A DNA stretch of 64,000 nucleotides from Streptomyces globosus (GCF_003325375.1 NZ_CP030862.1:3785501-3849500), one strand, 5' to 3'; numbered from the stretch's first letter, positions 8,378-17,078 are shown. Made by a program: numbers and translations. Notes: generated by a model not told the origin, from the letters alone.

Positions 8378-9253
8378 TCAGAGGGTGAGCGCCCCTTCCG
8401 CGAGCCGGGCCCCGGCCATCCGGCCGGGGGTGGTGTCGGCCAGGGCGCGGAACTCTCGGTTCAGGTGGGCCTGGTCGTAGTAGCCGCATGCGGCGGTCAC
8501 GTCGGCGGGGGTGACGTGCTCGCTGGTGAGCAGGCGCACGGCCCGCCGGAAGCGAAGTACGCGCGCGGACGCCTTCGGTGTGAGGCCGACCTGCTGGGTG
8601 AAGCGGCGGACCAGATGCCCCTGGCTCCAGCCGACTTCGGCGGCGATCCGGCCGATCGGGACCGTGCCGCCGGTGCGGCGCAGCAGCCGCCACGCCTGGA
8701 CGACCTCCGGGGCGGGCACCGGGCCGCTGTCGAGCCGCGCGGTCAGCGCGGCGTCCAGCAGGTCGAACCGGGTCGTCCAACTGCGGGTGGCGGCCATCCG
8801 GTCCACCAGGAGCCGTGCCGACGGCCCGAGGATGTCGCCGAGTCCGACGGCCCTGTTGGTCAGCTCCCCCATGGGCAGGGCGAACAGCCGGTAGGCGCCG
8901 AGCGGGGTCAGTTCCAGGCGGATCGCCTCCTGCCCGCCGGGGTGGTCGCAGACGCGGGGACCGTCCTCCAGGCCCACCACGAGCGCGCCGGTGGCCTGGC
9001 CGGTCAGGCCCGTGTCGTCCGCGAGCCGCCGCACCTGGGCGAACGGCTCGCCGAGGTTGATCAGCACCACGGCGCGGCCGGTCGGTACGAGCCGCACCCG
9101 GTAGGGCGTGGCCGCCGCCTCCCAGTAGCCGGCGTAGCTGTGCAGGAAGGGCCTCAGGTGGGCGGGCCACGGCCGGGTCACCCGCCATCGGCCGCCCGTA
9201 CGGGTCATCCGTACGCCGTGGCCGTCCGCCCTCGTCGCCCCGGTCACCGGCAT
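8378..9253 (-). CDS. AraC family transcriptional regulator
   Basis: The 291-residue protein has an N-terminal AraC-like cupin sensor domain (about 1-170) and a C-terminal double helix-turn-helix (about 190-285): PIGRIAAEVGWSQGHLVRRF, then QQVGLTPKASARVLRFRRA, with the second helix pair DVTAACGYYDQAHLNREFRA. The GYYDQAHLNREF signature is the classic AraC second HTH. The effector is unknown. It probably also drives transcription into the small membrane protein gene downstream. Confidence 0.92.
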   Translation of the reverse strand: MPVTGATRADGHGVRMTRTGGRWRVTRPWPAHLRPFLHSYAGYWEAAATPYRVRLVPTGRAVVLINLGEPFAQVRRLADDTGLTGQATGALVVGLEDGPRVCDHPGGQEAIRLELTPLGAYRLFALPMGELTNRAVGLGDILGPSARLLVDRMAATRSWTTRFDLLDAALTARLDSGPVPAPEVVQAWRLLRRTGGTVPIGRIAAEVGWSQGHLVRRFTQQVGLTPKASARVLRFRRAVRLLTSEHVTPADVTAACGYYDQAHLNREFRALADTTPGRMAGARLAEGALTL

Positions 9254-9432
9254 GCACGCCCTCCCTCTGCCTGCCGGGCCCCCGCCCCCGTCCGGTCGGT
9301 GCGGCCCGGCCCGAGCCCCCGATCGGCTTCAGGATTCCAGACGCGCCGGAGGGCCGGCGAAAGATCCGGACATCCCTATTGTCCCGTTATCGTCCTTCTC
9401 GGCTCCCACAGGGCGGCGGGAAGGACACCTCG

Positions 9433-10515
9433 GTGGACGGCGGCGCGAGCACCACGGACCAGGGCGACCGGCCGCGCGGACCGCGCGCCTACATCGGGTC
9501 GTTCACCACGGGCGGCGGCCACGGCATCACGACCGCCGCGGTGGATCCCGCCACGGGGGCGCTGACTCCCCTCGCCACCGCGAACGGGATCGTGAACCCA
9601 GCCTGCCTGGCGCTCGGCGGCGGGGGGCGGTTCCTGTATGCGGTGAGCGACAGCGACGACGGCGAGGGCGTCGTCGCGGCATACCGGACCGCGGCCGACG
9701 GGCTCGTCCCGCTCGGCCGGCCGGCACCGGTCGGCGGGCGCGGGCCCACCCACCTGGGCCTGGCCGGCGGCCGGCTGCTGACCGCCCACTACGCCTCCGG
9801 CAGCGTGAGCAGCCTCCGTCTCGGCGCGGACGGCAGCCCCGCCGGGGACCTGTGCGTCCTCGCCCATGAGGGCGCGGGCCCCGACCCGGACCGGCAGACC
9901 GGCCCGCACGCCCACCAGGTGCTGGCCGACCCGTCGGGCCGCTGGATCCTCAGCGTCGACCTCGGCACCGACTCCGTACGCGTCTGCGCCCTCGACCCTG
10001 CGACGGGCGCGCTGCGCCTGCACGCGGAGACGGCCCTTCCGGCCGGGAGCGGGCCGCGCCACCTGGTGTTCGCCCCGGGCGGGGGCACCGCGTACGTCGT
10101 GCACGAACTGGAGCCTCTCCTGACGGTCTGCCGCTGGGACGCGGCGACAGGCAGGCTCGATCCCGCCGGCGGGGTGCCGCTGGCCTCGCCGGAGGCGGCG
10201 GGCGTACGCGAGTACCCCTCGGTGGGCCTGGTGTCGGGCGACGGGCGGTTCCTGCGGGTGGCGGTCCGCGGCAGCAACGTGCTCCACACGTTCGCCCTGT
10301 CCGGGGACGCGGGGGAGCCACGGCACGTGCAGACGCTGCCGTGCGGCGGGAGTTGGCCGCGCGACCTCGCGGCCGACCCGTCGGGGCGGCGCGTCTACGT
10401 CTCCAACGAGTGGTCGGGGGACGTCACGTGGTTCGAGGCCGACTCCCGGACCGGGCGGCTGAGCCGCTCCGGGCAGGTGGAGGTCCCGGCAGCCGCCTGC
10501 GTCGTGTTCGCCTGA
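9433..10515 (+). CDS. Lactonase family (6-phosphogluconolactonase-like) beta-propeller
   Basis: The 360-residue protein has repeated beta-propeller blades: AYIGSFTTGGGHGITTAAVD, the NPACLALGGGGRFLYAVSD blade, GPHAHQVLADPSGRWILSVD, then GPRHLVFAPGGGTAYVVHE and SWPRDLAADPSGRRVYVSNE. These are the Pgl/YbhE-type blades; the GPHAHQ segment carries the conserved His of the family. The start GTG at 9433 has a GGGAAGGA site eight bases upstream; a TTG at 9379 would add a low-complexity leader without a ribosome site. No signal peptide is visible with this start, so it is likely cytosolic. The actual substrate is uncertain. Confidence 0.9.
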   Translation: MDGGASTTDQGDRPRGPRAYIGSFTTGGGHGITTAAVDPATGALTPLATANGIVNPACLALGGGGRFLYAVSDSDDGEGVVAAYRTAADGLVPLGRPAPVGGRGPTHLGLAGGRLLTAHYASGSVSSLRLGADGSPAGDLCVLAHEGAGPDPDRQTGPHAHQVLADPSGRWILSVDLGTDSVRVCALDPATGALRLHAETALPAGSGPRHLVFAPGGGTAYVVHELEPLLTVCRWDAATGRLDPAGGVPLASPEAAGVREYPSVGLVSGDGRFLRVAVRGSNVLHTFALSGDAGEPRHVQTLPCGGSWPRDLAADPSGRRVYVSNEWSGDVTWFEADSRTGRLSRSGQVEVPAAACVVFA

Positions 10516-10862
10516 CACCCGGCGGCGCCCGCCGCCGACGCGGGCAGGCTGTTACGAGACGCCCAGCCCGTTCGGCGTAGGCAGCCACGCGGCCGGGCAT
10601 CCGGCCGCCGAGCCCGGAGGCCAAGCGGCGCACGGGCCGTCACGGGGCCGCACCCCCGCGCCCGTCACACGCCGTTGACCCCTGTCCGTTACACGGGAGT
10701 GTTACGGAATTGTCCGCATGGGGAAACACGCGCCCGAGATGCGGCGTTCGGCGGTGCGGGGGCGCCAGAGTGTGGCGCCTCGGCACGATGCCGGGAACCG
10801 CACGGAGTCCGGCCGGCGCGATGGCGTCCCGTCCGGGCTCGCCTCTCGAAGGAGTCACCCCC
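10516..10862. other. Intergenic region, no gene seen
   Basis: The stretch begins with a short GC hairpin (GGCGG CGC CCGCC) just after the lactonase stop, which could terminate it. It then contains a TTGACC hexamer near 10675 and a TGTTAC hexamer near 10699 that could belong to the lamin-tail gene promoter. I see no convincing small gene on either strand. Confidence 0.4.
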
Positions 10863-11351
10863 ATGTCTGCTTCCCTCCCCACCCGCCGCCTGCTCGCCGC
10901 GGTCCTCGCCGCCGGATCCCTGGTCGGCGCGACCGCGCTGCCGGCCGCCGCCCACGACGACGACCGGCGCGACCGCCGTGCGGCCCGCTACTCCGCCCTC
11001 GCCATCGGCGACGTTCAGCACGAGAGCCTCACCCGCACCCGCGGCCGCACCGTGAACGACCTGAACCGCGAGTGGGTCGAGGTGCGGAACAACGGCCGGC
11101 AGGCCGTGGAGCTGCGCGGGTTCACCCTCACCGACCGCGAGGGCAACCGCTACCGCTTCGACCGCCTCCGCCTCGACGGCCGTTCCAGTGTCCGGGTCCA
11201 CACCGGTCAGGGCCGCGACACGCGCACCGACGTCTACCAGGACAGCCGCCGCGAGATCTGGGACGAGCGCGACACCGCCACGCTGCGCGACGCCCGCGGG
11301 AACATCGTCGACACCCAGTCGTGGGGCGGCCGCGAGGGCCGCCGCCGCTGA
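10863..11351 (+). CDS. Secreted lamin-tail domain protein
   Basis: The 162-residue protein has a Sec signal peptide (MSASLPTRRLLAAVLAAGS, then L-V-G-A-T-A-L-P-A-A-A, cleavage near residue 31) and a single lamin tail (LTD) immunoglobulin-like domain: NREWVEVRNNGRQAVELRGF, FTLTDREGNRYRF, VRVHTGQGRDT, TATLRDARGNIVDTQSW. Streptomycetes secrete several such LTD proteins; they are proposed to act at the cell surface or on extracellular polymers, but the role is not established. The ribosome site AAGGAG lies nine bases upstream of ATG. Confidence 0.92.
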   Translation: MSASLPTRRLLAAVLAAGSLVGATALPAAAHDDDRRDRRAARYSALAIGDVQHESLTRTRGRTVNDLNREWVEVRNNGRQAVELRGFTLTDREGNRYRFDRLRLDGRSSVRVHTGQGRDTRTDVYQDSRREIWDERDTATLRDARGNIVDTQSWGGREGRRR

Positions 11352-11448
11352 CCTCTGACGCCCTGCCGCCGGTGCTGCCCGGTCCGGCGGAGTCCGCGGC
11401 CGGAAGCGGGACACGGCGGTCGTCCGAGTGCCGGAGGGCGCCGTCCGG

Positions 11449-12528
11449 TCAGGGCCGCCGGCGGCGGTCGGCCGCGTCGAAGCGGGCGAGGGCGAGCGCC
11501 CCGGGGTGCAGTGAGCGCTCCAGGGCAGCGGCCAGGGAGCCGTCGAGGCCGCCGACGGAGTCGGCGAGGTCCAGGGCGGCGTCGCGGGCGATCTCCGCGG
11601 CGACCTCCCCGGCCGGGGTGCGCGGGCCCAGTTTGCCGACGGCGGCCGCGGCCCGCGCCGGCGTGAGGAGCGCGGCCGCCTGGGAGAGGAGCCAGCCGGG
11701 CACCCCGGCGGCGCCTTCGGGCGGCGCGGTGTAGGGGCGCGAGCCGGCGTAGCGCTGGTCCTCGGCGAAGGCCGGGTGCTTCACCTTGGCCACCGGGCGG
11801 GCGCCCCCGCCCGTGGCGGGGTCCGGCCCGGGCACCACCCACCAGTCGCAGGCGGGCTTGACGACGATCCCCTCCGCGAGGTTGCCGGGCAGCGCAGGCA
11901 GGCCGAGGAGCGCCGGCACCCTGGTCTCGAACACCGGCGACGCCTCCTGGACCCGGGCCAGGGTGCCGCGGGCGAGGAGCGGGGCGCAGTGCAGGCCCGC
12001 GGCCGCCGCGGCCTCCCGCAGGGCGCGCTCGCCCGCCCAGCAGGTGCCGTCGCCGGTCCGGACGACGGCGTCGAACGGCAGCCAGAGCAGTCCCGGCGCA
12101 TACCAGACGCCGGTCTGGACGGGCTCCGCGCCGGGGGCGTGCGGGACGTCGGGGTGCGGGTAGCGTCCGCCGGCGAGTTCCCCGTACAGGGTGACCGGGG
12201 CCGTGGGGTCCGCCCCGTAGCGGCGGCGCAGTGCGGCGGCGCACCGTCCGGCGGCGACGGCGAGGGCGGGCCAGATCCGGGCGACGCCGAAGAAGTCGTC
12301 CAGGCCGCCCTCCGCGAGCAGTTCGCGGCGCTTGGCCGGGCGGACTCCCCTCCGGTCGCAGTGCACGGCGAAGTTCGCGCCGTGGACCTTCTCCTGGGCG
12401 ACCCACTCGCGGGCAGCCCGCCCCGCACCGCCGGGCCGGGCCCGGGAGGGGATCTTGGGGTAGGGCGACCAGTCGGCGTCCGGGCCGCGGGCGCCCGCCG
12501 GGGGCGTCCGCGGGGCGGACCCGTCCAT
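11449..12528 (-). CDS. RNA ligase, Rnl2-like (covalent nucleotidyltransferase)
   Basis: The 359-residue protein carries the nucleotidyltransferase motifs of T4 Rnl2-type RNA ligases in order: motif I EKVHGANFAV with the predicted adenylated Lys at residue 47, a following KRRELL (motif Ia-like), motif III VTLYGELAGGRYPHP, motif IV EGIVVKP and motif V VAKVKHPAF. The C-terminal 100 residues are alpha-helical, as in the Rnl2 C-terminal domain. Such enzymes seal 3'-OH/5'-phosphate RNA ends. Start ATG 12528 has GGAGG eight bases upstream. No kinase/phosphatase end-healing partner is adjacent, so its RNA target is unclear. Confidence 0.85.
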   Translation of the reverse strand: MDGSAPRTPPAGARGPDADWSPYPKIPSRARPGGAGRAAREWVAQEKVHGANFAVHCDRRGVRPAKRRELLAEGGLDDFFGVARIWPALAVAAGRCAAALRRRYGADPTAPVTLYGELAGGRYPHPDVPHAPGAEPVQTGVWYAPGLLWLPFDAVVRTGDGTCWAGERALREAAAAAGLHCAPLLARGTLARVQEASPVFETRVPALLGLPALPGNLAEGIVVKPACDWWVVPGPDPATGGGARPVAKVKHPAFAEDQRYAGSRPYTAPPEGAAGVPGWLLSQAAALLTPARAAAAVGKLGPRTPAGEVAAEIARDAALDLADSVGGLDGSLAAALERSLHPGALALARFDAADRRRRP

Positions 12529-12637
12529 CGTGACCTCCGTGGCGTCCGCCGGGGGAAGGCCTGATCGTAACGGCCGCAAGCGTCCCCGGCCGCCTGTTTT
12601 TCCGCGGGCCTGGGGGCGTGCGAGGGACGCGGCGGGG

Positions 12638-13006
12638 TCAGGGGGTGCCGTCGTCGTAGGTGCCGCGTTCGACCTCGAGGGCCAGGGTGCGCAGGACGTC
12701 GGTGGAGGTGAGGTCCGTACGGCCGTTGTCGTGGGCCATGGCCAGGCTGGTGAAGGCGAGGCTGAAGCCGGCGACCATGCTCTGGAGGGCCGGCCCGAGC
12801 GAGCCCGCGACCAGGCGGACGACCTCCTTCGGGGCGGCGTCGGCAGGGACGCGGACCGAGGGGAGCATCTCGTTGAGGAGCTCCGTGACGACCTGTGACT
12901 CCGCCTCGGGGACCTCGGGATCCTCGCCCGCCTCCACCGCGTGCCGGATCTCCTGGACCTCCGTCAGGATGGCGATGACCCGCTTCAGGATTTCCGCGCG
13001 TTCCAT
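12638..13006 (-). CDS. Small helical protein of unknown function (paralog of the gene at 50.4 kb)
   Basis: The 122-residue acidic, all-helical protein begins MERAEILKRVIAILTEVQEI. Its central part (LLNEMLPSVRVPADAAPKEV, then LQSMVAGFSLAFTSLAMAHD) aligns with the protein encoded at 50389-50730, which has LLGEAMPSSFLVPAGATPAE and LSALVNGFLLAFDALADAHD. No family name is recognised. TACGAT six bases before the ATG suggests a leaderless transcript. It precedes the RNA ligase gene by 109 bases on the same strand, so co-transcription is possible. Confidence 0.7.
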   Translation of the reverse strand: MERAEILKRVIAILTEVQEIRHAVEAGEDPEVPEAESQVVTELLNEMLPSVRVPADAAPKEVVRLVAGSLGPALQSMVAGFSLAFTSLAMAHDNGRTDLTSTDVLRTLALEVERGTYDDGTP

Positions 13007-13066
13007 CCCAGGATCGTACCGGCGCCCCCGCGGGCGGGACATGGGGCGCGCGCCGGGAGCCTGCCG

Positions 13067-13735
13067 CTACTCGACGCCGTCCGCGCCCTGGCGGCGGCGG
13101 TCGCTGGCACGGCGGACGCGGTCGGTATGCCGGTTCACGGCGTCGATGCGGTCGGCGAGCTCGGGGTGCCCGGCGCGTACGTGCGGTGCGGCCGCGCTGA
13201 GCGGGCCGAGCAGGTCGGCGGCGTCGTCGCCGGCGAGTGCGCTGCGGACCCTGCCGATCGAGGCGCTGCCCGGCCTGTCGAGGCCGGTGAGCGCGCTGAC
13301 CTGGCCGGCGAGCTGGCGCAGGTCCCCCGCGTTCTGCCGGGCCCAGGTGTTGACGCTGCGCTGTGCCGCGCGGGAGTCGCGGGTGGCCTGGACGCGCTGC
13401 TCGCCCGTCGCGCCGACGGCTCCGGGACGCAGCCGCAGGTAGCGGCGCTCGGCGGCCTGCCGGCTGGCGACGCCGAGGGGGCCGGCCAGGTCGGCCCAGC
13501 TCGCGCCGGCGGCGCGGGCCGTCTCGATGAGCCCGCTCTCCCACGAGGCGAGCTGTTCGCGGACCTCGCGCAGGAGCAGCAGGGCGGCCAGGGCGGAGTC
13601 CGTGTCGCGGGGGCCGTCCGCCTCCTGGCCGTGGGCGTCCTGGACGGCCCTGCCGATCGCGTCGAGGGCGGCCGCGGCGGCCGGGAAGGAGGCCGGGGAG
13701 CCGGGCGGCCCGGCGGGCTGCTGGGGTGTGGTCAC
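13067..13735 (-). CDS. rheA: RheA-type repressor of hsp18
   Basis: The 222-residue protein sits divergently beside an Hsp20-family gene, the arrangement known for rheA/hsp18 in Streptomyces albus, where RheA is a heat-sensing repressor of hsp18 and of itself. A helix-turn-helix is visible at about residues 70-100 (LIETARAAGASWADLAGPLG, then VASRQAAERRYLRL). The start GTG has GGAGG six bases upstream. The inverted repeat TGTCATC-N5-GATGACA, the published RheA operator type, lies between the two genes. Identity rests on context plus operator; the remaining sequence is helical and low in motifs. Confidence 0.8.
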   Translation of the reverse strand: MTTPQQPAGPPGSPASFPAAAAALDAIGRAVQDAHGQEADGPRDTDSALAALLLLREVREQLASWESGLIETARAAGASWADLAGPLGVASRQAAERRYLRLRPGAVGATGEQRVQATRDSRAAQRSVNTWARQNAGDLRQLAGQVSALTGLDRPGSASIGRVRSALAGDDAADLLGPLSAAAPHVRAGHPELADRIDAVNRHTDRVRRASDRRRQGADGVE

Positions 13736-13828
13736 GGATACCTCCCGGGTGTGGGGACCGGTACGCGCACCGGTGGCGGAGAGACTACCCCGGCCCCCGA
13801 CTCGTCATCCACAGGGTTACATCACTGC

Positions 13829-13857
13829 TTGTCATCGGTTGGATGACATGCTACAAC
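13829..13857 (+). promoter_or_regulatory. hsp18 promoter with RheA operator
   Basis: The inverted repeat TGTCATC-GGTTG-GATGACA (13830-13848) is perfect over 7-bp arms and matches the RheA operator known from S. albus. It is embedded in a promoter reading TTGTCA (13829-13834), a 17-base spacer and TACAAC (13852-13857), so bound RheA would cover the -35 element. A further GTCATCC half-site at 13804-13810 lies toward rheA and may mediate autoregulation. Confidence 0.8.
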
Positions 13858-13912
13858 GGAGGTGTCCGAAGCGCACTGGCACCGCAGCCGAGACGACCGG
13901 AGGTGTTCTTCC

Positions 13913-14341
13913 ATGCTGATGCGCACCGACCCCTTCCGTGAGATGGACCGCCTCGCCCAGCAGCTCCTCGGCCCGGGGACGTGGTCCAGGCCGTCCGCCA
14001 TGCCGATGGACGCGTACCGGGACGGCGACACGTACGTGATCGCCTTCGACATCCCGGGCGTGGCGAAGGAGGCCGTCGACATCGACGTCGAGCGGAACAT
14101 GCTGACGGTCCGCGCCGAGCGCAGGCCCGCGGCCAAGTCGGACCAGGCTCAGGTGGAGCTGTCCGAGCGGCCCCTCGGGGTGTTCTCCCGGCAGGTCGTG
14201 CTGGCCGACACCCTCGACACCGAGCACATCGAGGCCGACTACGACGCGGGCGTGCTGACGCTCCGCATCCCGATCGCCGAGCGCGCCAAGCCCCGCAAGA
14301 TCGCCATCGGCGACGGCTCCCGCAGGCAGATCAGCAGCTGA
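13913..14341 (+). CDS. hsp18: Hsp20/alpha-crystallin small heat-shock protein
   Basis: The 142-residue chaperone begins MLMRTDPFREMDRLAQQLLG, the usual N-terminal region of actinobacterial Hsp18. It continues with the alpha-crystallin domain (MPMDAYRDGDTYVIAFDIPG, then VDIDVERNMLTVRAER, then ADYDAGVLTLRIPIAE) and a short C-terminal extension. The G-V-L-T-L-R-I-P segment is the family signature. Small Hsps form oligomers that hold unfolding proteins without ATP. GGAGG lies nine bases before ATG. Control by RheA is indicated by the operator just upstream. Confidence 0.93.
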   Translation: MLMRTDPFREMDRLAQQLLGPGTWSRPSAMPMDAYRDGDTYVIAFDIPGVAKEAVDIDVERNMLTVRAERRPAAKSDQAQVELSERPLGVFSRQVVLADTLDTEHIEADYDAGVLTLRIPIAERAKPRKIAIGDGSRRQISS

Positions 14342-14392
14342 CGGCCGGCGGCCTGCGGGCCGCCCACACCCCCGGGCCGTAAGGAGCCGGCG

Positions 14393-14788
14393 ATGACCCT
14401 GCGATGGGACGCCTTCATCGAACGCGTCCGCGAACGCGGCGAGTACGGCAGCCGCGACGAGGCCGACCGGGCGGCGCGGGTGGTCCTCGCGCTGCTCGGC
14501 GCGCACCTGGTGGGCGAGGACCGGGCCCGGGTCGCCGCGGGCCTGCCCGAGGCCTACGCCCTGATCCTGCTCAACCCGCTGCGGGCTGCCGAACCGCTCG
14601 ACCCGCAGCGGTTCGTACGGGCCACCGCGGCCTGGATCGAGGGGGCGACGGAGGCGACGGCCCGGTGGGACGTCAGCGCGGTCCTCAGCGTCGTCGCCGA
14701 CAGCCTCGACGACGAGGTGCTGCGGAGGGTCCTGCTCCAACTCCCGCCGGGCTACGACCTGCTCTTCGGCCGCCCGCAGGAGGCCTGA
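14393..14788 (+). CDS. DUF2267 domain protein
   Basis: The 131-residue protein matches DUF2267: WDAFIERVRERGEYGSRDEA, DRAARVVLALLGAHL, a helical LPEAYALILL segment, and a C-terminal VLRRVLLQLPPGYDLLF, whose L-P-x-x-Y/F ending is typical. Function is unknown. It lies 51 bases after hsp18 on the same strand, so it may share heat-shock expression; DUF2267 genes are often found with stress proteins. Confidence 0.85.
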   Translation: MTLRWDAFIERVRERGEYGSRDEADRAARVVLALLGAHLVGEDRARVAAGLPEAYALILLNPLRAAEPLDPQRFVRATAAWIEGATEATARWDVSAVLSVVADSLDDEVLRRVLLQLPPGYDLLFGRPQEA

Positions 14789-14994
14789 CCGGGTACCGGA
14801 GCGCCGGTCCCGCCGCCTCGGCCGGGCAACCGCCGCCGGGCAACCGCCGCCGCCGGGGCGGCGCGTCACCCGTTCGCCCCGCCGCCCGCGGCCGCGGGCG
14901 GCAGCGGCGGCGGGCATGCTGGGCACATGGCCGTGCCCGCCGCTCCCCCGCCGACGGCAAGAGCAGCCCGCCGCGCGCTGCCGGCGTCCCGCCG

Positions 14995-16242
14995 GTGACC
15001 GGCGCGGCCGCCCCGTCCTCCGCGGCCCACCCGGCAGGGCCGCCGCGTCCCCCACGCCCGGGCCGCGTCCGCGGGCTGCTGCCGCCGGTCGCCGCCTGGC
15101 TCGCCGCGAACCTCGCCACCTGGCTGGTCGCCGCCCTGTCAGCGGCCAGCGACGGCTCCCGGATCGCCTACTGGTCCACGGCCGCCAGGCGCCGGTGGGA
15201 CGCCGAGCACTACCTCTCCATCGCCCGCGCCGGCTACGAGCTGTTCCCGTGCCGTGAGCGGCACCCGGATTTCGCTGACGTCCTGTGCGGCAACACCGCC
15301 TGGTTCCCCGGCTACCCCATGGCCGTGCGGGCCGTGTCCGCCACGGGGCTGCCGTACGAGGCCGCCGCCGCGGTCGTCACGGAGGCGTCCCTGCTCGGCA
15401 TGTTCGTCCTGCTGTGGCGGCTCCTCGGAGACCGGCCCGGCCGGGCCGGCGGCCTGACCCTCGCCATCGGGGCGGTCTTCCCCGGCGGGATCTACTTCCA
15501 CGCCCTGTTCCCCCTCGCCGCCGGGACGCTGGCCCTGCTCGTCTGCGTCGCCGGGGTCAGGCGCGGCTCCTGGCCCGTGGCCGCCGCGGGCGGGTTCGCC
15601 GCGGCGGCCTGCCACCTCGTCGGCGCGGCCGCCGTCGGGATGCTGCTGCTGAGCGCCTTGTTCGCCTGGCGGGGGGACAGCCGTCCGGTGCGGTGCGCGA
15701 AGGCCGCGGGCTCCGCGGCCGCCGCCGCCTGCGGAGTGCTGTGGGCCAAGTGGCTGATGTGGCAGGGGACGGGCCGCTGGGACGCGTACGAGGCGCTCCA
15801 GGCGTCCAGCTACGGTCAGGGCGGCCTGCGGCTGCCCTTCGAGGAGATCCTGAACGCCTACGACTTCCCGTTCGCCGACTGGTACCGCCCGGAGGGGCCC
15901 CTCCCCTGGCTCGTGGAGCACGGGCTCGCCGCCCACCGCGGCCAGCTCTGGCTGAACGCGGTGTTCGTCCTGCTCGTACTCGCGGCGGCTGCCGCCCGGC
16001 TCGTGCGGCAGCGGCGGCTGGACACCGCCGAATGGGCCGCCCTGGTCCTGGTGCTCGCCGTCTTCTGGACCCCGTTCCTCGCCGGCGCCGGGATGTCGTG
16101 GTACCGCAACCACGCCCAGATGTTCGTGGGACTCCTCCTCGCCAGACACCTCCCGCGATGGGTCCAGGTCCTGCTGCTCGCGGCGTGCGCCGCCCAGTAC
16201 GCCTTGCTGGGGGCCATGTTCTTCGCCGGCGTGCTCGTGTGA
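14995..16242 (+). CDS. Mannosyltransferase-like multi-pass membrane protein
   Basis: The 415-residue integral membrane protein has about ten hydrophobic segments. The first loop after TM1 holds WDAEHYLSIARAGY and a later NTAWFPGYPMAVRA; a WD(x)xHY in the first external loop followed by WFPGYP is the layout of PIG-V/GPI-mannosyltransferase-like and related GT-C enzymes that use polyprenyl-phosphate sugars. The loop Cys pair (FPCRERH and VLCGN) could be disulphide bonded. The start is GTG 14995, the only in-frame start before TM1, with no clear ribosome site. The N-terminal 30 residues are Pro/Ala-rich. The acceptor is unknown. Confidence 0.78.
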   Translation: MTGAAAPSSAAHPAGPPRPPRPGRVRGLLPPVAAWLAANLATWLVAALSAASDGSRIAYWSTAARRRWDAEHYLSIARAGYELFPCRERHPDFADVLCGNTAWFPGYPMAVRAVSATGLPYEAAAAVVTEASLLGMFVLLWRLLGDRPGRAGGLTLAIGAVFPGGIYFHALFPLAAGTLALLVCVAGVRRGSWPVAAAGGFAAAACHLVGAAAVGMLLLSALFAWRGDSRPVRCAKAAGSAAAAACGVLWAKWLMWQGTGRWDAYEALQASSYGQGGLRLPFEEILNAYDFPFADWYRPEGPLPWLVEHGLAAHRGQLWLNAVFVLLVLAAAAARLVRQRRLDTAEWAALVLVLAVFWTPFLAGAGMSWYRNHAQMFVGLLLARHLPRWVQVLLLAACAAQYALLGAMFFAGVLV

Positions 16243-16266
16243 CGGCGGAGGCCGGACCGGCGGGTG

Positions 16267-16884
16267 TCAGGGCCGTGCGGCGGGGGCCGGCTCCCCCGTC
16301 CGGACCGCCCGGAGGGCGCGTTCGACCGTCTCGCGGTTCTCGCCGACCGGGGCGGCGTAGTCCAGTACGCCGCGGGCGGCCGCCTCGCCGAGGGTCCGGG
16401 TGATCACCCACGTGGCGAGGTACTGGGAGGCCAGGCAGCCGCCCGCCGTGGCGAGGTTGCCCTCGGCGTGGAAGGGCGCGTCCAGCACGGTGACCCCGAA
16501 GTCCTCCACGAACGGCCGGCTCGTCCGGTCCGTGCACGCCGGCACGCCGTCCAGCAGGCCGAGCCGGGCCAGCACCAGGGCGCCCGAGCACTGCGCACCG
16601 ATCAGCTGCCGGGAGGGGTCGAGCGGCAGCAGGGACACGAGCCGGTCGTCGGCGACGACGTCGCGCGTCCGGATCCCGCTGCCGATGAGGACGACGTCGG
16701 CCTCGGCCGCGAACTCCAGGGGCCGCTGCCCGGTCACGGGCACGCCGTTCATCGAGGTGACCACGGGTGCGGGCGTGGTGATGAAGGCCTCCAGGCCGTC
16801 CTTGCGGCACCGGTTCAGCAGCGCTGATGCGATGAAGCTGTCCAGTTCGTTGAACCCGTCGAACGTGACCACGGCCACCTGCAT
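16267..16884 (-). CDS. DJ-1/PfpI family protein
   Basis: The 205-residue protein has the class I amidotransferase-like fold: MQVAVVTFDGFNELDSFIAS with the conserved Glu in strand 1-loop, VVLIGSGIRTRDVV, and the nucleophile elbow IGAQCSGALVLARLGLLDG with the Cys near residue 105. A TAGGCLASQYLATWVI segment follows. PfpI/DJ-1 members include proteases, glyoxalases/deglycases, isonitrile hydratase-like enzymes and transcriptional cofactors; the exact activity cannot be told. Start ATG has GGAGGAG six bases upstream. Confidence 0.88.
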   Translation of the reverse strand: MQVAVVTFDGFNELDSFIASALLNRCRKDGLEAFITTPAPVVTSMNGVPVTGQRPLEFAAEADVVLIGSGIRTRDVVADDRLVSLLPLDPSRQLIGAQCSGALVLARLGLLDGVPACTDRTSRPFVEDFGVTVLDAPFHAEGNLATAGGCLASQYLATWVITRTLGEAAARGVLDYAAPVGENRETVERALRAVRTGEPAPAARP

Positions 16885-17078
16885 GGCGACTCCTCCGTGT
16901 CTGAGTGGGTCTCCGAGTCTTCCCCGGAGCTCCGGACCGCGGGAGGGCCAATGGGCGGGGAGTGGCCTGGCGGCGGGGAGTGGCCTGTCGGCAGGGGATT
17001 CGCACCCCGGCACGTTTGAAAAGTCCCGCAGCGTCAAAACGGGAGTCACACAAGCCTTACACCAGGAGGAGACGCGTC

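Noticed and set aside
8357..9565. 402-residue plus-strand frame opposite the AraC gene
   Set aside because: Antisense of the AraC regulator; no ribosome site and no recognisable domain.
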